From: CAZGUH01 sp964529005
GTDB lineage: Bacteria; Actinomycetota; Acidimicrobiia; Acidimicrobiales; Ilumatobacteraceae
Length of the DNA stretch: 33,879 bases
Assembly (NCBI GenBank): GCA_964529005.1
Contig: CAZGUH010000041.1
Span: 1 to 33,879 of the forward strand
Direction of reading: 5' to 3'
Part shown: positions 11,550-20,600 of the stretch, piece by piece
Numbering within the stretch: the stretch's first letter is position 1
Layout of the letters: the number at the start of each line of letters is the position of its first letter
Position numbers and translations under genes: made by a program
Notes under the pieces: model-generated
Told to the model about the DNA's origin: nothing
Seen by the model: the letters and a program-made list of their open reading frames with translations, nothing else
Databases searched by the model: none

Positions 11550-14366
11550 TCATGAAAAGAGGTCCGATTGGGTCTGAGGTTGCCGCACTCGGGCGGAAAG
11601 GGCAAGCCTGGAGAGTTCCGGCCAGGCGATCACGAGACTGTTGTAGGCCAGCGCCTCGTCGGCCCACTTCTTGCGCTCGCAGATCGAGTACAGCCGGTAG
11701 GCCAGTTCGCGGGCGGTCTCGCCCATGCCGCCCAAGCGGTTCAGGAGCTTGGCGGCCTCGGTCTCGCCCTTCGTGTCCAGCGTGCGGATCAGATGCTGGA
11801 CGACCTCCCAGTGCCGCAGGCGCGTGTCCGTCGCAGGATCCCAGCCGTCGGGCAACTCTGCCCGGCTCAAGAGCCGGACCTTTCCGCCCTTCGATTTGAC
11901 GATTCCCGCCTCTACAAGGCCACTGATCGATGTGTTCTTCGCCTTACTCAAAGTCTCGGCGGTCCCGAATGACTCTTCGCTGGTGCCGTACTGCTCGAAC
12001 CAGGCGAGAGCCCAGCGCGTATCGGGATCGAAGTCGCCTTCCTGCTCGGCGAGAACCTCGTCCAAGACCTGGTTGATGATTCCAAGGGCGGTGCGAACCG
12101 TCATTGGTCGCCCGTCGCTCTCGATGACTTTGGTGTAGCGGGTAAACGCCGCCATTCCTGGGCCAATCGCTGCTTGGGCAAGGTCCACGGGGGCAATGTT
12201 CCCCAATTGCAGGTTGCGGAGGGCCGCCGGCAACTCCTGGCGCAAAGCTGCGATGATCTCTTTCCGCGTCGCGAGGGGCGCATCCGGAGAACGTGGGCGG
12301 CAGGCCAACACGATGTACGATGCGAGAGCGTTCGACCCCATCGCGCGCATACGCCATGCCTGTGACGCACGCACCGGCCACGTGCCGGTGATCTGGAATC
12401 CGCTTGAACTGAGGGCCTCCAGCAGCGTCTCCCAACCCGTGGTCAAATCCACGCCGGATGTGCTGTGGTCGTCCTCATCAGCGCCACTGGACTCGTCATC
12501 CTGCTTGAAGGCATAATAAACCGTGAGCGGGAAACGCCGGTCCATTTTGTCACGCAAGGCGGTGAACGCCTTGCGGAACCCGGATTCAAAATGCTCCTTG
12601 GCCTTGTCCTTGTCGCCGTCGAAGAGCTCCGGCGCCGCGGTGAGTTCCTGAGCCTTCGGCACGAGCACGGTGCTGCACAGCTGAGGATAAAGAGCACCGA
12701 CAGTGCGTCGGAGCCAGACGTAGAAAAAGTCCGACAGGGCTCCATAGCCGATGTTGTCGTAGTAGGGAGGATCGGTGCTGACGAGTATGTTCGAGAGGCC
12801 GTCCGCTCCCGCAGCGGCGTCGATCTGCCGCGCGCTACCGTTGCTACCACGCCCCGCGCAGATAGTCTCAAGACAGACGGCCTCACGCTCCACACAGACC
12901 TGCCACGATCCAATAGTCTCGCCGAGCGGATTCCCCTCTACGAAATCCCATACCATCGGGATCGCCTGGAGAGAGAAGATGTTCATGATCGCTGGGTTGG
13001 GCGTCCGCCAGCGATTGAATGCGTTGTTATAATCAGCCGTGCGATCAAGCGCAAGCGCTAGGAATGTAGTCACTGCGGTTGCGTAGTCAGACGCTTCGGC
13101 GTGGCTAAGCCCGCTGGCGAGAGCATCTTCCACGACTTTGGCTGTTGTTGCCTTCACCGAATCGCTCAGCGTGACGAGGGCTGTCAGCTGACGAGGCGTA
13201 AACATCTGCCAGTGCTTCCGAACACCATAGTTCTGAATCCGAAAACCGAGTGCTTGAGTCGGAAGATCGGTATCCGGGTATCCGGTGGGCTTCGAGGAGC
13301 GCGCCGCCTGGATGTGATCGTCGGTGACATCGAGGTATGCGCGGCCCCGCGGTAAGTCTGCAAGGGCGGCGAGCATGACGAAGCCAAGTCGGCCGTGCTG
13401 CCCTTCCTGGCGGATGTAGTCAAAGGCGATCGGTGCTCCCGTGAACAAACACCTGAAGCCACCTCGGCCGTCCTTGGTGCCGGTCCCGAGTTTTGTACGG
13501 TCTTTCGGTGCACCCGTGTGAACTGCGAACCGATATGCGAGTCGTTGTCTGTCTACGATCGGTTCCAACCACGCCTCGCTTCCCTTCTTGCTGGAAAGCC
13601 AGTACGTACTGAGAAGGGGTACATGTGTGCCCTGGGCCGCAGGATCCGGACTCGCCACCGTCCGCGCCCACATCCATACGACCGCTGGTGCTTCGGCTCC
13701 GCCAAGCTCCTTAGGAAGGCGGAGGCTCGGGTACAAGTGACCAATCTGTTCGATCGCGCGGCTTCGGATGAGAGCGCCGTAGTACCGTACATCGTCAGCC
13801 AAACCATGTGTGCCACGCCAAGCCGCGTCGCCGGCGATTCGCCTTCTGGCCTCTGGATTGACAGGTGGCCGGTTGAGCCATCGTGGGGCAAGCTCCAGAT
13901 TGCACTTGTTGAGCAGCACCGCGACAGGATTCAGGTCGGCGGCGTGCGCCTCGAATCCCAGACGGTTGGCCTCAAGCGGTATCGAGCCCCCACCGGCGAA
14001 CGGGTCATAGACTGCGGGCAGCCTTCCGTCGCAGTGCTTCAACATCTCGGCGTGTGCCGCCGCATAGACCTCCGGTCGCTCATGGAGCCGCTTCTCCATC
14101 ATGCTGCGGAGGATGTCGAAGAGGCGCTCGCGCTCCGCATTCTGCGCTTCCTCGGTCGGAAAGCGGTCCGGATGTTCGGACGGATCGTCCACTACGGAAG
14201 CGAAGAGCACCGCCCTGGCCGTAGGCAACGGCAGCCGTGCCCACCAGTGGTGGATGCCCTTCGGGTGAGGGCCGATGCCGGGCATCTTGTCGTAGGCCGA
14301 CGCGTCGTTGATCTCCGGCAACGGCAAGGCCACTTCGATCAGCTTCTTGCGGTAGGTAGCGGTCAC
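11550..14366 (-). CDS. DUF1156 adenine-specific DNA methyltransferase
   Basis: A 938-residue methyltransferase of the DUF1156 (COG1743-like) family. The N-terminus KKLIEVALPLPEIN followed by HPKGIHHWWARLP is the DUF1156 signature. Motif I is YDPFAGGGSIPLEA (120-133) and the catalytic motif is STDPPYYDNIGYGALSDFFY (around residue 528), so the two halves of the active site are far apart, as usual in this family. I start at the GTG at 14366: it overlaps the stop of the membrane-protein gene (GTGA) and gives the conserved N-terminus. The open frame extends upstream to 14948 but only over neighbouring genes. It presumably marks self DNA for the module that also holds the DUF499 ATPase and SNF2 helicase. 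No linked DUF3780 gene was seen. Confidence 0.88.
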   Translation of the reverse strand: MTATYRKKLIEVALPLPEINDASAYDKMPGIGPHPKGIHHWWARLPLPTARAVLFASVVDDPSEHPDRFPTEEAQNAERERLFDILRSMMEKRLHERPEVYAAAHAEMLKHCDGRLPAVYDPFAGGGSIPLEANRLGFEAHAADLNPVAVLLNKCNLELAPRWLNRPPVNPEARRRIAGDAAWRGTHGLADDVRYYGALIRSRAIEQIGHLYPSLRLPKELGGAEAPAVVWMWARTVASPDPAAQGTHVPLLSTYWLSSKKGSEAWLEPIVDRQRLAYRFAVHTGAPKDRTKLGTGTKDGRGGFRCLFTGAPIAFDYIRQEGQHGRLGFVMLAALADLPRGRAYLDVTDDHIQAARSSKPTGYPDTDLPTQALGFRIQNYGVRKHWQMFTPRQLTALVTLSDSVKATTAKVVEDALASGLSHAEASDYATAVTTFLALALDRTADYNNAFNRWRTPNPAIMNIFSLQAIPMVWDFVEGNPLGETIGSWQVCVEREAVCLETICAGRGSNGSARQIDAAAGADGLSNILVSTDPPYYDNIGYGALSDFFYVWLRRTVGALYPQLCSTVLVPKAQELTAAPELFDGDKDKAKEHFESGFRKAFTALRDKMDRRFPLTVYYAFKQDDESSGADEDDHSTSGVDLTTGWETLLEALSSSGFQITGTWPVRASQAWRMRAMGSNALASYIVLACRPRSPDAPLATRKEIIAALRQELPAALRNLQLGNIAPVDLAQAAIGPGMAAFTRYTKVIESDGRPMTVRTALGIINQVLDEVLAEQEGDFDPDTRWALAWFEQYGTSEESFGTAETLSKAKNTSISGLVEAGIVKSKGGKVRLLSRAELPDGWDPATDTRLRHWEVVQHLIRTLDTKGETEAAKLLNRLGGMGETARELAYRLYSICERKKWADEALAYNSLVIAWPELSRLALSARVRQPQTQSDLFS

Positions 14367-14866
14367 GACTTCGGCTCCTCCGTCGGCGCGGTCGCGACAA
14401 GGTGCGTGACCTGCTCCAGTACCCAAACGCAGCGCGACAATCGCGCGATGACCAGCAGGATGCCGAGCACGCATCCGTACAAGGCCCATGCGGCCGGCGA
14501 GTTCTCCCGGTCGGCGATGAGGGCGACAAGCGCCGTGACCGCCGCAAATGCGAGCGCTCTGATCGTGGCCGTGAATACCCGCCAGAGCGTAGGGTAGTGC
14601 TTGCTCTTGCGGACAATGTCCAGTCGCTCGTGACCCGACAGGCCGAGCACGATGGACTCGGCCGTGATGGCGAAGCCGAGCAGCGAGCCGAAGATCGCGG
14701 CGAGCGTGCCGTAAATGGCGCCGCGGCGATCCTTCAGGATGTCGGCGACGTGCGCATACCCGTTGTAGTATTCGGCCCAGACGACGAACGCCACAAAGAG
14801 CACAAACGCTGCAACGAGTTCGCATCGCAGGAAGCAGCGGCCCCAATATGCGCCGAATCGCTTCAT
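14363..14866 (-). CDS. Four-helix membrane protein of the defence operon
   Basis: A 167-residue integral membrane protein with four predicted helices by eye: about 15-33, 49-76, 97-118 and 126-148. A basic cytoplasmic loop lies between helices two and three (RLDIVRKSKHYPTLWR), and the C-terminal tail is short and polar. No domain is recognised. The ATG overlaps the 312-aa gene stop (ATGA), and its stop overlaps the DUF1156 start (GTGA), so it is locked between defence components. In other phage-defence systems small multi-helix proteins of this kind act as membrane-damaging effectors or as anchors; either role here is inference. The pairing with the 312-aa protein looks obligatory. Confidence 0.75.
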   Translation of the reverse strand: MKRFGAYWGRCFLRCELVAAFVLFVAFVVWAEYYNGYAHVADILKDRRGAIYGTLAAIFGSLLGFAITAESIVLGLSGHERLDIVRKSKHYPTLWRVFTATIRALAFAAVTALVALIADRENSPAAWALYGCVLGILLVIARLSRCVWVLEQVTHLVATAPTEEPKS

Positions 14867-15801
14867 TGGGCGACTCCCGCGGCGCGCTGGAGTTCATCGC
14901 GCAACTCCTGGTGAGCGGTGGCGATGGCTTCGTACGCCGAGCCTGCATCGAGTGCCTTGGAGCGGCCGCCCTGACTCACGATTCGCTTGACTGAGACGAG
15001 CTTGTCGCTGAGCAGATCAACCTCGACGACGCGCTCGGTATGCGTATCGACGCCTCCGACGACGAAACGCTCGGCTTCCTCATGAAGATTGGGCTGACGT
15101 AGAAGGCGTCTGGCGGCGGCTGCGAGGTTCTGACGTAGGCGGGACGCACGCCGTCGATTCGTTCGCAGCACAACCTGAACGAGGTCGGCTTCTCCTGCCT
15201 CAGCAGCGGCCTGAAACGCGGCGCCGAGGCTGGCGTCGGCCTGTGCGACGGTGTCGGCGTATGAGCGGCGGACTTTCAGGTCGAAGAGGCGCAGTCCGCC
15301 CAGTCGATTGAGTTCGGCGAGAACGTCCTGGCGCAGGAGCGGCTCGATCGAGATGTCGGGCGGGACACCCGGAACACGCGCAGCCAGATAGGGACCGAGC
15401 CGCGTAGGACGCGGGCCGTAGAAGTTGAACACGGCGCCGAGAATGTTCTGCGGGAAGAACGCGAGATGCGTCACTTCGGCCAAGCCGGCGTCTGCTGTGA
15501 GGGTGAGATCGGAAAGAACGCCCGACCGCTCGACTTGCGGGAACCCGCCTCGGCGAATCGTACCGAGGCGCATGCAGGGCTGCTGCCGACCGTTGTCTAT
15601 CCAGGCACACAGCGACGTGTTGTCCGGGCCGGCAACGTATCGGCCGGCAGGTGTGTAGGGGAGGCCGTCGATGTGCTGCAGAGCGCCGGCGGCGTCGAAG
15701 CGGATGGGCCTTCCCGCGTTGTCCTGGCCGAGATTGACGCGATAGAAGAAGACGCGTCGCTCGACAGTAGTAGGCGCGGGTTGTTGACGACGGCGGGCCA
15801 T
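14863..15801 (-). CDS. Unknown 312-aa cytosolic protein paired with membrane protein
   Basis: I do not recognise this 312-residue protein. It opens with a basic patch (MARRRQQ), then a beta-rich part (VERRVFFYRVNLGQ; HLAFFPQNILGAVFNFYGPR around 112-131), then a largely helical part (about 150-245) with a very basic stretch TNRRRASRLRQ, and ends in a helix-rich tail. There is no signal peptide and no Walker or nuclease motif I can defend. The ATG at 15801 follows GGGAGG at a good distance and touches the preceding gene stop (TGATG). The frame stays open to 16128, but that would overlap two other genes. Its stop overlaps the membrane-protein start. The invariant-looking centre (FNFYGPR) would be the best search seed. 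A sensor controlling the membrane partner is one guess. Confidence 0.75.
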   Translation of the reverse strand: MARRRQQPAPTTVERRVFFYRVNLGQDNAGRPIRFDAAGALQHIDGLPYTPAGRYVAGPDNTSLCAWIDNGRQQPCMRLGTIRRGGFPQVERSGVLSDLTLTADAGLAEVTHLAFFPQNILGAVFNFYGPRPTRLGPYLAARVPGVPPDISIEPLLRQDVLAELNRLGGLRLFDLKVRRSYADTVAQADASLGAAFQAAAEAGEADLVQVVLRTNRRRASRLRQNLAAAARRLLRQPNLHEEAERFVVGGVDTHTERVVEVDLLSDKLVSVKRIVSQGGRSKALDAGSAYEAIATAHQELRDELQRAAGVAQ

Positions 15802-16025
15802 CAAGAAGCCTCCCGGTTGTAGCGCGTGCGCTGGTCGCATTGCGGGGGAATTGCGTGGATCATCGTCTCCGTCCCGCAATCGGGGACTCGCGGCGGGGGT
15901 CCGCTTTGGCTCAGCCCGGCACGGAACGGCCGACTCTCTGGGCCAAAGCGAAGTGGCGTAACGCCTTGATTTGCCGCATTTTCCATCATGCAGCGACGGT
16001 CGTCTTTGGCTCGCTTTTGGCTCAT
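15801..16025 (-). CDS. Small unknown protein bridging two defence genes
   Basis: A 74-residue reading frame that exactly fills the gap between two larger genes. Its ATG overlaps the AlbA_2 gene stop (ATGA), with GGAGAG seven bases upstream; its TGA overlaps the next ATG (TGATG). Every other junction of this operon is also an overlap or a very short gap, so the fit argues for a real coupled gene. The product is basic, has four cysteines (CMM, DCGTE, QCDQ) and starts MSQKRAKDDRRC; no domain is recognised and composition is not strongly protein-like. The alternative is a non-coding spacer with a chance frame. Confidence 0.45.
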   Translation of the reverse strand: MSQKRAKDDRRCMMENAANQGVTPLRFGPESRPFRAGLSQSGPPPRVPDCGTETMIHAIPPQCDQRTRYNREAS

Positions 16026-16050
16026 GACCGAACTCTCCGAGCCAAAGCGG
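16012..16050 (-). promoter_or_regulatory. Stem-loop enclosing the start of the 74-aa gene
   Basis: In the transcript, CGCUUUGGCUC (16049-16039) can pair with GAGCCAAAAGCG (16023-16012) with one bulged A. The loop GGAGAGUUCGGUCAU holds the ribosome-binding site and most of the AUG. A further copy of the second arm follows at 16013-16004 and another at 15912-15901. This could tune re-initiation after the AlbA_2 stop codon, which lies in the same element. Confidence 0.35.
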
Positions 16051-17668
16051 CGCTACCTGAGCCGGGGAACCAGCGGGCCTGGCGCTTCTCCCCGCGGCTA
16101 TGAACCTTACCCTCGGCCCGAAGCTCATCGAGCAGGCGCTTGGCAGTGCTCCGACTGACTGCGGGAACGGCCTTGAGGATGGCCTCCATCGTCGTGCCGT
16201 CTTTCCGGTGTTGTTTGACGTGCTTCAGGATGTCGGCCTTGTCTTGCTCACGGGTCGTTCGCTGCGTACGCGCGGTAACGGTGGCCTGGCCTTCGGGCTG
16301 ATACAGCTTCCGCGCGAGAATCGGCTTGCCGCGGCCGATGCGGTCGAGGAGCCCCTTCTCGACCAGTGCCGGAACACGGCGTCGAAGGTCAGCCGTGAGG
16401 CGTTTGCCCTCCGCGACCGCCGACAGCACGAGAAAGTCGTGCGGATCGAGGGTATCGAGCGTCTCCTCGCCGACGCGCTCCAGGTACTTCAGGAACCTCT
16501 CGTCCCGAATCTCGCCGTCGAGAGTGAGCCAGACCTGGTTGTCGTCGGAGCGAGAGTAGTCCGGCAGTCGCTTCCCGTGGCGGACGCACTCCTCGACGAT
16601 CCGGTTGGCGCCTTGGCCGGAACGCTCGACCAAGCCGCAGCGGGCGAAGGTCTCGGCGATGCGGCGATTGCGAGGCAACTGCTGGTCGAGGATGTTGTCC
16701 GGCGTGATGCCGGGCGGGAAGCCGCCGGGGCTGACGATTTCGACGTGACGGGGATACTGGCGCACGAAGACCGACCCGGCGTGGCGGTAGTCACGGTGGC
16801 TGACGGCGTTCAACAGCGCCTCGCGCACCGCGACCTCGCTGAAGGTCGGTACGGGGTGCATGACGAGGCGCTCCTGGAAGTGCTGCACGTCGTTGCGCAG
16901 ATTCACCAGCTCCCACACCCGGTCGTAGAAGAGGAAGAACCCCTGGCGGAACTCCTCGCGCTGATTGGCCGGGCCGGGGCGGGCGTTCGCCCGGTACTCG
17001 AAAATGACCTCGGCCTGCGCGAGGAAGCGGCCGAGCGCAGCGCGCGTGCCGAGCAGGATGATCGCCGCGTAGGTGATGCCGGCGGGCAGGATGAGTTCGG
17101 CATCGTGCAACAGCGCCTCCACGGGTCGCTTGGCGAGCCCCTTTGTGCCGGAATGCCTGGCCCAGCGGGTTCGGAAGGCCGTTATCGCGGCAGGGTCGAG
17201 GTCCGCGAGCGTCGCTTCGCGGCAGACCTCGGCGGAGTAATCCGGGCCGGCCTCGTCGAAGATGCGGCGGAGCATGTCGGGCGTCATCGGGGCGAGGTCT
17301 TCGCCGGCACGCATCCAGTACGCACCCTCTACGGCTATTGGCACGCCAATCGGGCGCGACGGCGCGGTGAAGACGACGACACGACCGTCGGCGTGGGCGA
17401 GTTCCTGAGCGTCGATGCGAAGCCTGAGCCGTTCGACCAAACCGGCCTTGGTCCGCTCCAGCTCGGGAAAGACGCTGCTGCCGACCACTCTGCGGGGGCG
17501 CTTGTCGGTCACGCCAAGCACGATGGAACCGCCGCCCTCGTTCGCCAGCGCGGCGCAATACTTGACGAGCTTGTCGAAGTGGAAGTTGCTCTTGGCCTCC
17601 TTGAACTCAAGGTGCTCGTCCTCGTGGCTGGTAAGCCAGTGTTGCAGTTGTTGGAGGGTGGCGGTCAT
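16022..17668 (-). CDS. AlbA_2 (Schlafen-type) protein with GHKL-like and winged-helix domains
   Basis: A 548-residue protein of the RNA-binding/ATP-binding AlbA_2 family. The AlbA_2 domain is at about 15-125 (EFKEAKSNFHFDKLVKYCAALANE..., GGGSIVLGV). An HATPase_c_4-like segment lies near 270-330 (VAVREALLNAVSHRDY; VEIVSPGGFPPGI). A winged-helix part is at the end (MEAILKAVPAVSRSTAKRLLDEL). The family includes regulators and Schlafen-like nucleases; active residues cannot be assigned here. The ATG overlaps the SNF2 helicase stop (ATGA) and the stop overlaps the next start. Its constant association suggests a core or accessory component of the helicase-methylase-ATPase module, perhaps a nucleic-acid sensor or a regulator. 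It is not a simple transcription factor, because the HTH is only its last tenth. Confidence 0.82.
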   Translation of the reverse strand: MTATLQQLQHWLTSHEDEHLEFKEAKSNFHFDKLVKYCAALANEGGGSIVLGVTDKRPRRVVGSSVFPELERTKAGLVERLRLRIDAQELAHADGRVVVFTAPSRPIGVPIAVEGAYWMRAGEDLAPMTPDMLRRIFDEAGPDYSAEVCREATLADLDPAAITAFRTRWARHSGTKGLAKRPVEALLHDAELILPAGITYAAIILLGTRAALGRFLAQAEVIFEYRANARPGPANQREEFRQGFFLFYDRVWELVNLRNDVQHFQERLVMHPVPTFSEVAVREALLNAVSHRDYRHAGSVFVRQYPRHVEIVSPGGFPPGITPDNILDQQLPRNRRIAETFARCGLVERSGQGANRIVEECVRHGKRLPDYSRSDDNQVWLTLDGEIRDERFLKYLERVGEETLDTLDPHDFLVLSAVAEGKRLTADLRRRVPALVEKGLLDRIGRGKPILARKLYQPEGQATVTARTQRTTREQDKADILKHVKQHRKDGTTMEAILKAVPAVSRSTAKRLLDELRAEGKVHSRGEKRQARWFPGSGSAALARRVRS

Positions 17669-20600
17669 GCCGGCGCCTCCGCCTGGGCGAGCAGCGCCGA
17701 CAAGTCGTAGTTCACGCTCGTGGCGTTGAAATCCGGCTCCTTCTCGAACGGTTGGCGGACGTACCGCACGTCGGCGGTGTGGTCACCGTCGATTACGGCG
17801 ATGGCGAGTATGAACTCGTCGGGCTTGTTCAGGGCCGTGAGGATCTCGTTCTTGGTGACGGTGACGGTCTTCGCGCCTTTGACGCGCCCCTTGACCTCGA
17901 TGAACCGCAGCAAGCCCGTGTCGGGAACGGCTGATTCGATGTCGTAGCCGAGATTCTGCGCGCTCACGTCGCGCGGGACGAAGCCGAGACGCCGCTCGAT
18001 CTCCGTCACGGCCTGCATGGCCAGTCGTTCAGAGTGCTCGGTCTCGACGGCGAACTCCGGCGGAGTGTCGGCGGATTCGCCTGTGAGCGCCCGCACAAGG
18101 CCGATGGGGACCACCAGCGCGCCGCCGAGAACGATCGGCGGAAGGGCCGCGAGCTTGCGCTCCTGCTCGATCTCGGTGAGCCGCCGCTGCAAGCGGGCCG
18201 TCAACTCGTCGGCGCGTTGTCGCGCGAGACCGGAGTTGAGCTTGGCGTTGACCTTGCCGGCCAGTTCCTGGTCCTTGAGTTGGGCCGCCCTGTGGTCCCA
18301 GTAATTGATCTCCTTAGTGAGCCGATCCTGTACGGCGGCCTTGGTCCTGTCGAGCAGCTCCTCCTTGCGGCGGCGGACCTCGTCAAGGTGTTGAGGAACC
18401 ATGTGAATCGCCGCGTGCTCCATCGCCCGCGATTCGAGGTCGCCGCGAATCCAGTCCGGCATCGGCATGGTCGAAAGCGCCTTCGCCTCCTCTTCGGTCG
18501 GCGGGCGATAGTCGAGGTAGGGCGCCGGCCCGGCATTGACCGCGTCGCCGTCGCCGCCGATTTCGACGAACTGCAAACGCTTCGACACGACGCGCCGGTT
18601 GCCGGCGCGGTCGGTCCGCGCGTCCTGGATGGCGTGCTCAAGGTAAAGCAGCATGCGCGGCTGCTCGCCGGGATCGGTGTCGTCGATCAGGACGGCGCCG
18701 CGCTTCAGCAGGTCGCGGTGACGCTCGATGATGAGGTCGAGCGTGGAATCCAGCAGCGGGTGGCCGGGGCACACGAAAGCGGCCGGCGGTTTGCCTTGGA
18801 GGTTGATGAGTCCCTTCTCGAAGGTAATGCGTTCGTAGCGGGTGAGCACGGCCTCGCCGCGGCCGATCTGTCGGTCGCGGTTGCGGATCACGGCCGGGAC
18901 GTGCTTGATCTCGTAGCGCTTCGGCTCGCGTTCGTGAATCGTCCCGCCGAGCAGCTTGAATGCCTCGATGAAGAAGGCGGCGATGAAGTGCGGTTGCAGG
19001 CGGCGGGCCTCGGCACGTTCCATCTCCTGGCGAATCTGCCGGACCTTGGAGACGTCCATCGCGTCGTGTGTGAGCGCCCTCCCCTCCACCAGCTCTTGCA
19101 GATGCTGGCGGTCGAGCGCCTTGTCCACGACCTGAAAGAGCCTCGCCTTGACTTCCGGCCGGTCACCGTAGCGGACGGCTTCCAGCAGCAGGTCGCGCAA
19201 CGGACGATCCTCGAACGTCAGTTCCCCGAGCACGTCGAAGACCTGGCCGCCGAGCGCGCTGCGCTCCTCGTCGAGCTTCTCCAGCAGTCGGAAGTAGACC
19301 TCGCCCTCGCGGGTATCCTTGGCGACCAGGTTCCACAGGTGGCAGACCTCGGTCTGACCGATGCGGTGGATGCGGCCGAAGCGCTGCTCCAGGCGATTCG
19401 GGTTCCACGGCAGATCGTAGTTGACCATCAGGTGCGCGCGCTGAAGGTTGATGCCCTCGCCGGCGGCGTCGGTGGCCACGAGGATTTCGACTTCCTTGTC
19501 GTGCGTGAACGCCTCCTGAGACTTGCGGCGCTCCTCGCGGCCGATGCCGCCGTGGATGATGACCACGGCTTCGGGCTTGCCGATCAGCGCGCCGATCCTC
19601 TCTGCGAGGTAGTTCAGTGTATCGCGGTGCTCGGTGAAGATGACGAGCTTCCTGCGGTGGCCGTGCGCGTCGAACATCTCGGAGTTGTTCTGCAGCAGTC
19701 GGGACAGTTCATCCCATTTGCGGTCGGAGCCGGATTGGCGGACGCGTAGCGCTGCCCGCTCCAAATCCTGCAATTGTGCGATCTCGGCCTTGAGTTCGGC
19801 GATCGTGCGGGCGGCGGACGCCTGATCGACCACGCGCTCCTCGGTGTCCTCGACCTCTTTGTCCGGGGCGTCATCAAGGTCGTCCATCTCATCGGCAGTG
19901 AGCGCCGGCAGTCCGACGGTCAGATCGATGCCGGCCTCCGCGCCCCGTTTGAGCAACTGCTCTTCGCGCAGGCGCTTCTCCAGCCGTTCACGCCGACGGC
20001 GGAGCGATTGGTAGATGGCCTCGGGAGAGGAAGCCAGGCGGCGCTGCAGAATCGTGAGCGCGAATCCCACCGTGCCCTTCCGGCCTTCGTTCTCCAGCGC
20101 CTCGGCGCGGTTGAACTCCTCGCGGACGTAATCGGTGACCTGCTTGTAGAGGTCGGCTTCGGCGTCCGACAAGGCATAGTTGACGGTGTAGGCGCGGCGT
20201 TCGGGGAAAAGCGGCGTGCCGTCGAACTTGAGCAACTGCTCCTTGACCAGGCGACGCATCATGTCCGTCGCGTCGCTCATGTGAACGCCGTCGCGGAACT
20301 TGCCCTCGAAGCGGTCGCCGTCGAGCAGCGCCATGAAGAGCTGGAAGTCGGCCTCCTTGCCGTTGTGCGGCGTGGCCGTGAGCAGCAGGAAGTGCCGAGT
20401 CAACGGCGAGAGCGCCTGGCCGAGCCGGTAGCGCTTCGTGTACTTCACCTCGTTGCCGAAGTAGGTGGCGCTGAGCTTGTGCGCCTCGTCGCACACGATG
20501 AGGTCCCAATCGGTCAGATTGAGCTTTGCTTGGGTGTCCTCGTCGCGGCTGAGTTTGTCGAGCCGGCAGATGGCCAGCGGGGTTTCCGCAAACCAGTTGC

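Noticed and set aside
14367..14948. N-terminal extension of the DUF1156 methyltransferase
   Set aside because: The frame is open but overlaps the four-helix membrane protein; the conserved N-terminus begins at the GTG at 14366.
15802..16128. N-terminal extension of the 312-aa protein
   Set aside because: It would cover the end of the AlbA_2 gene; the ATG at 15801 has a good ribosome-binding site.
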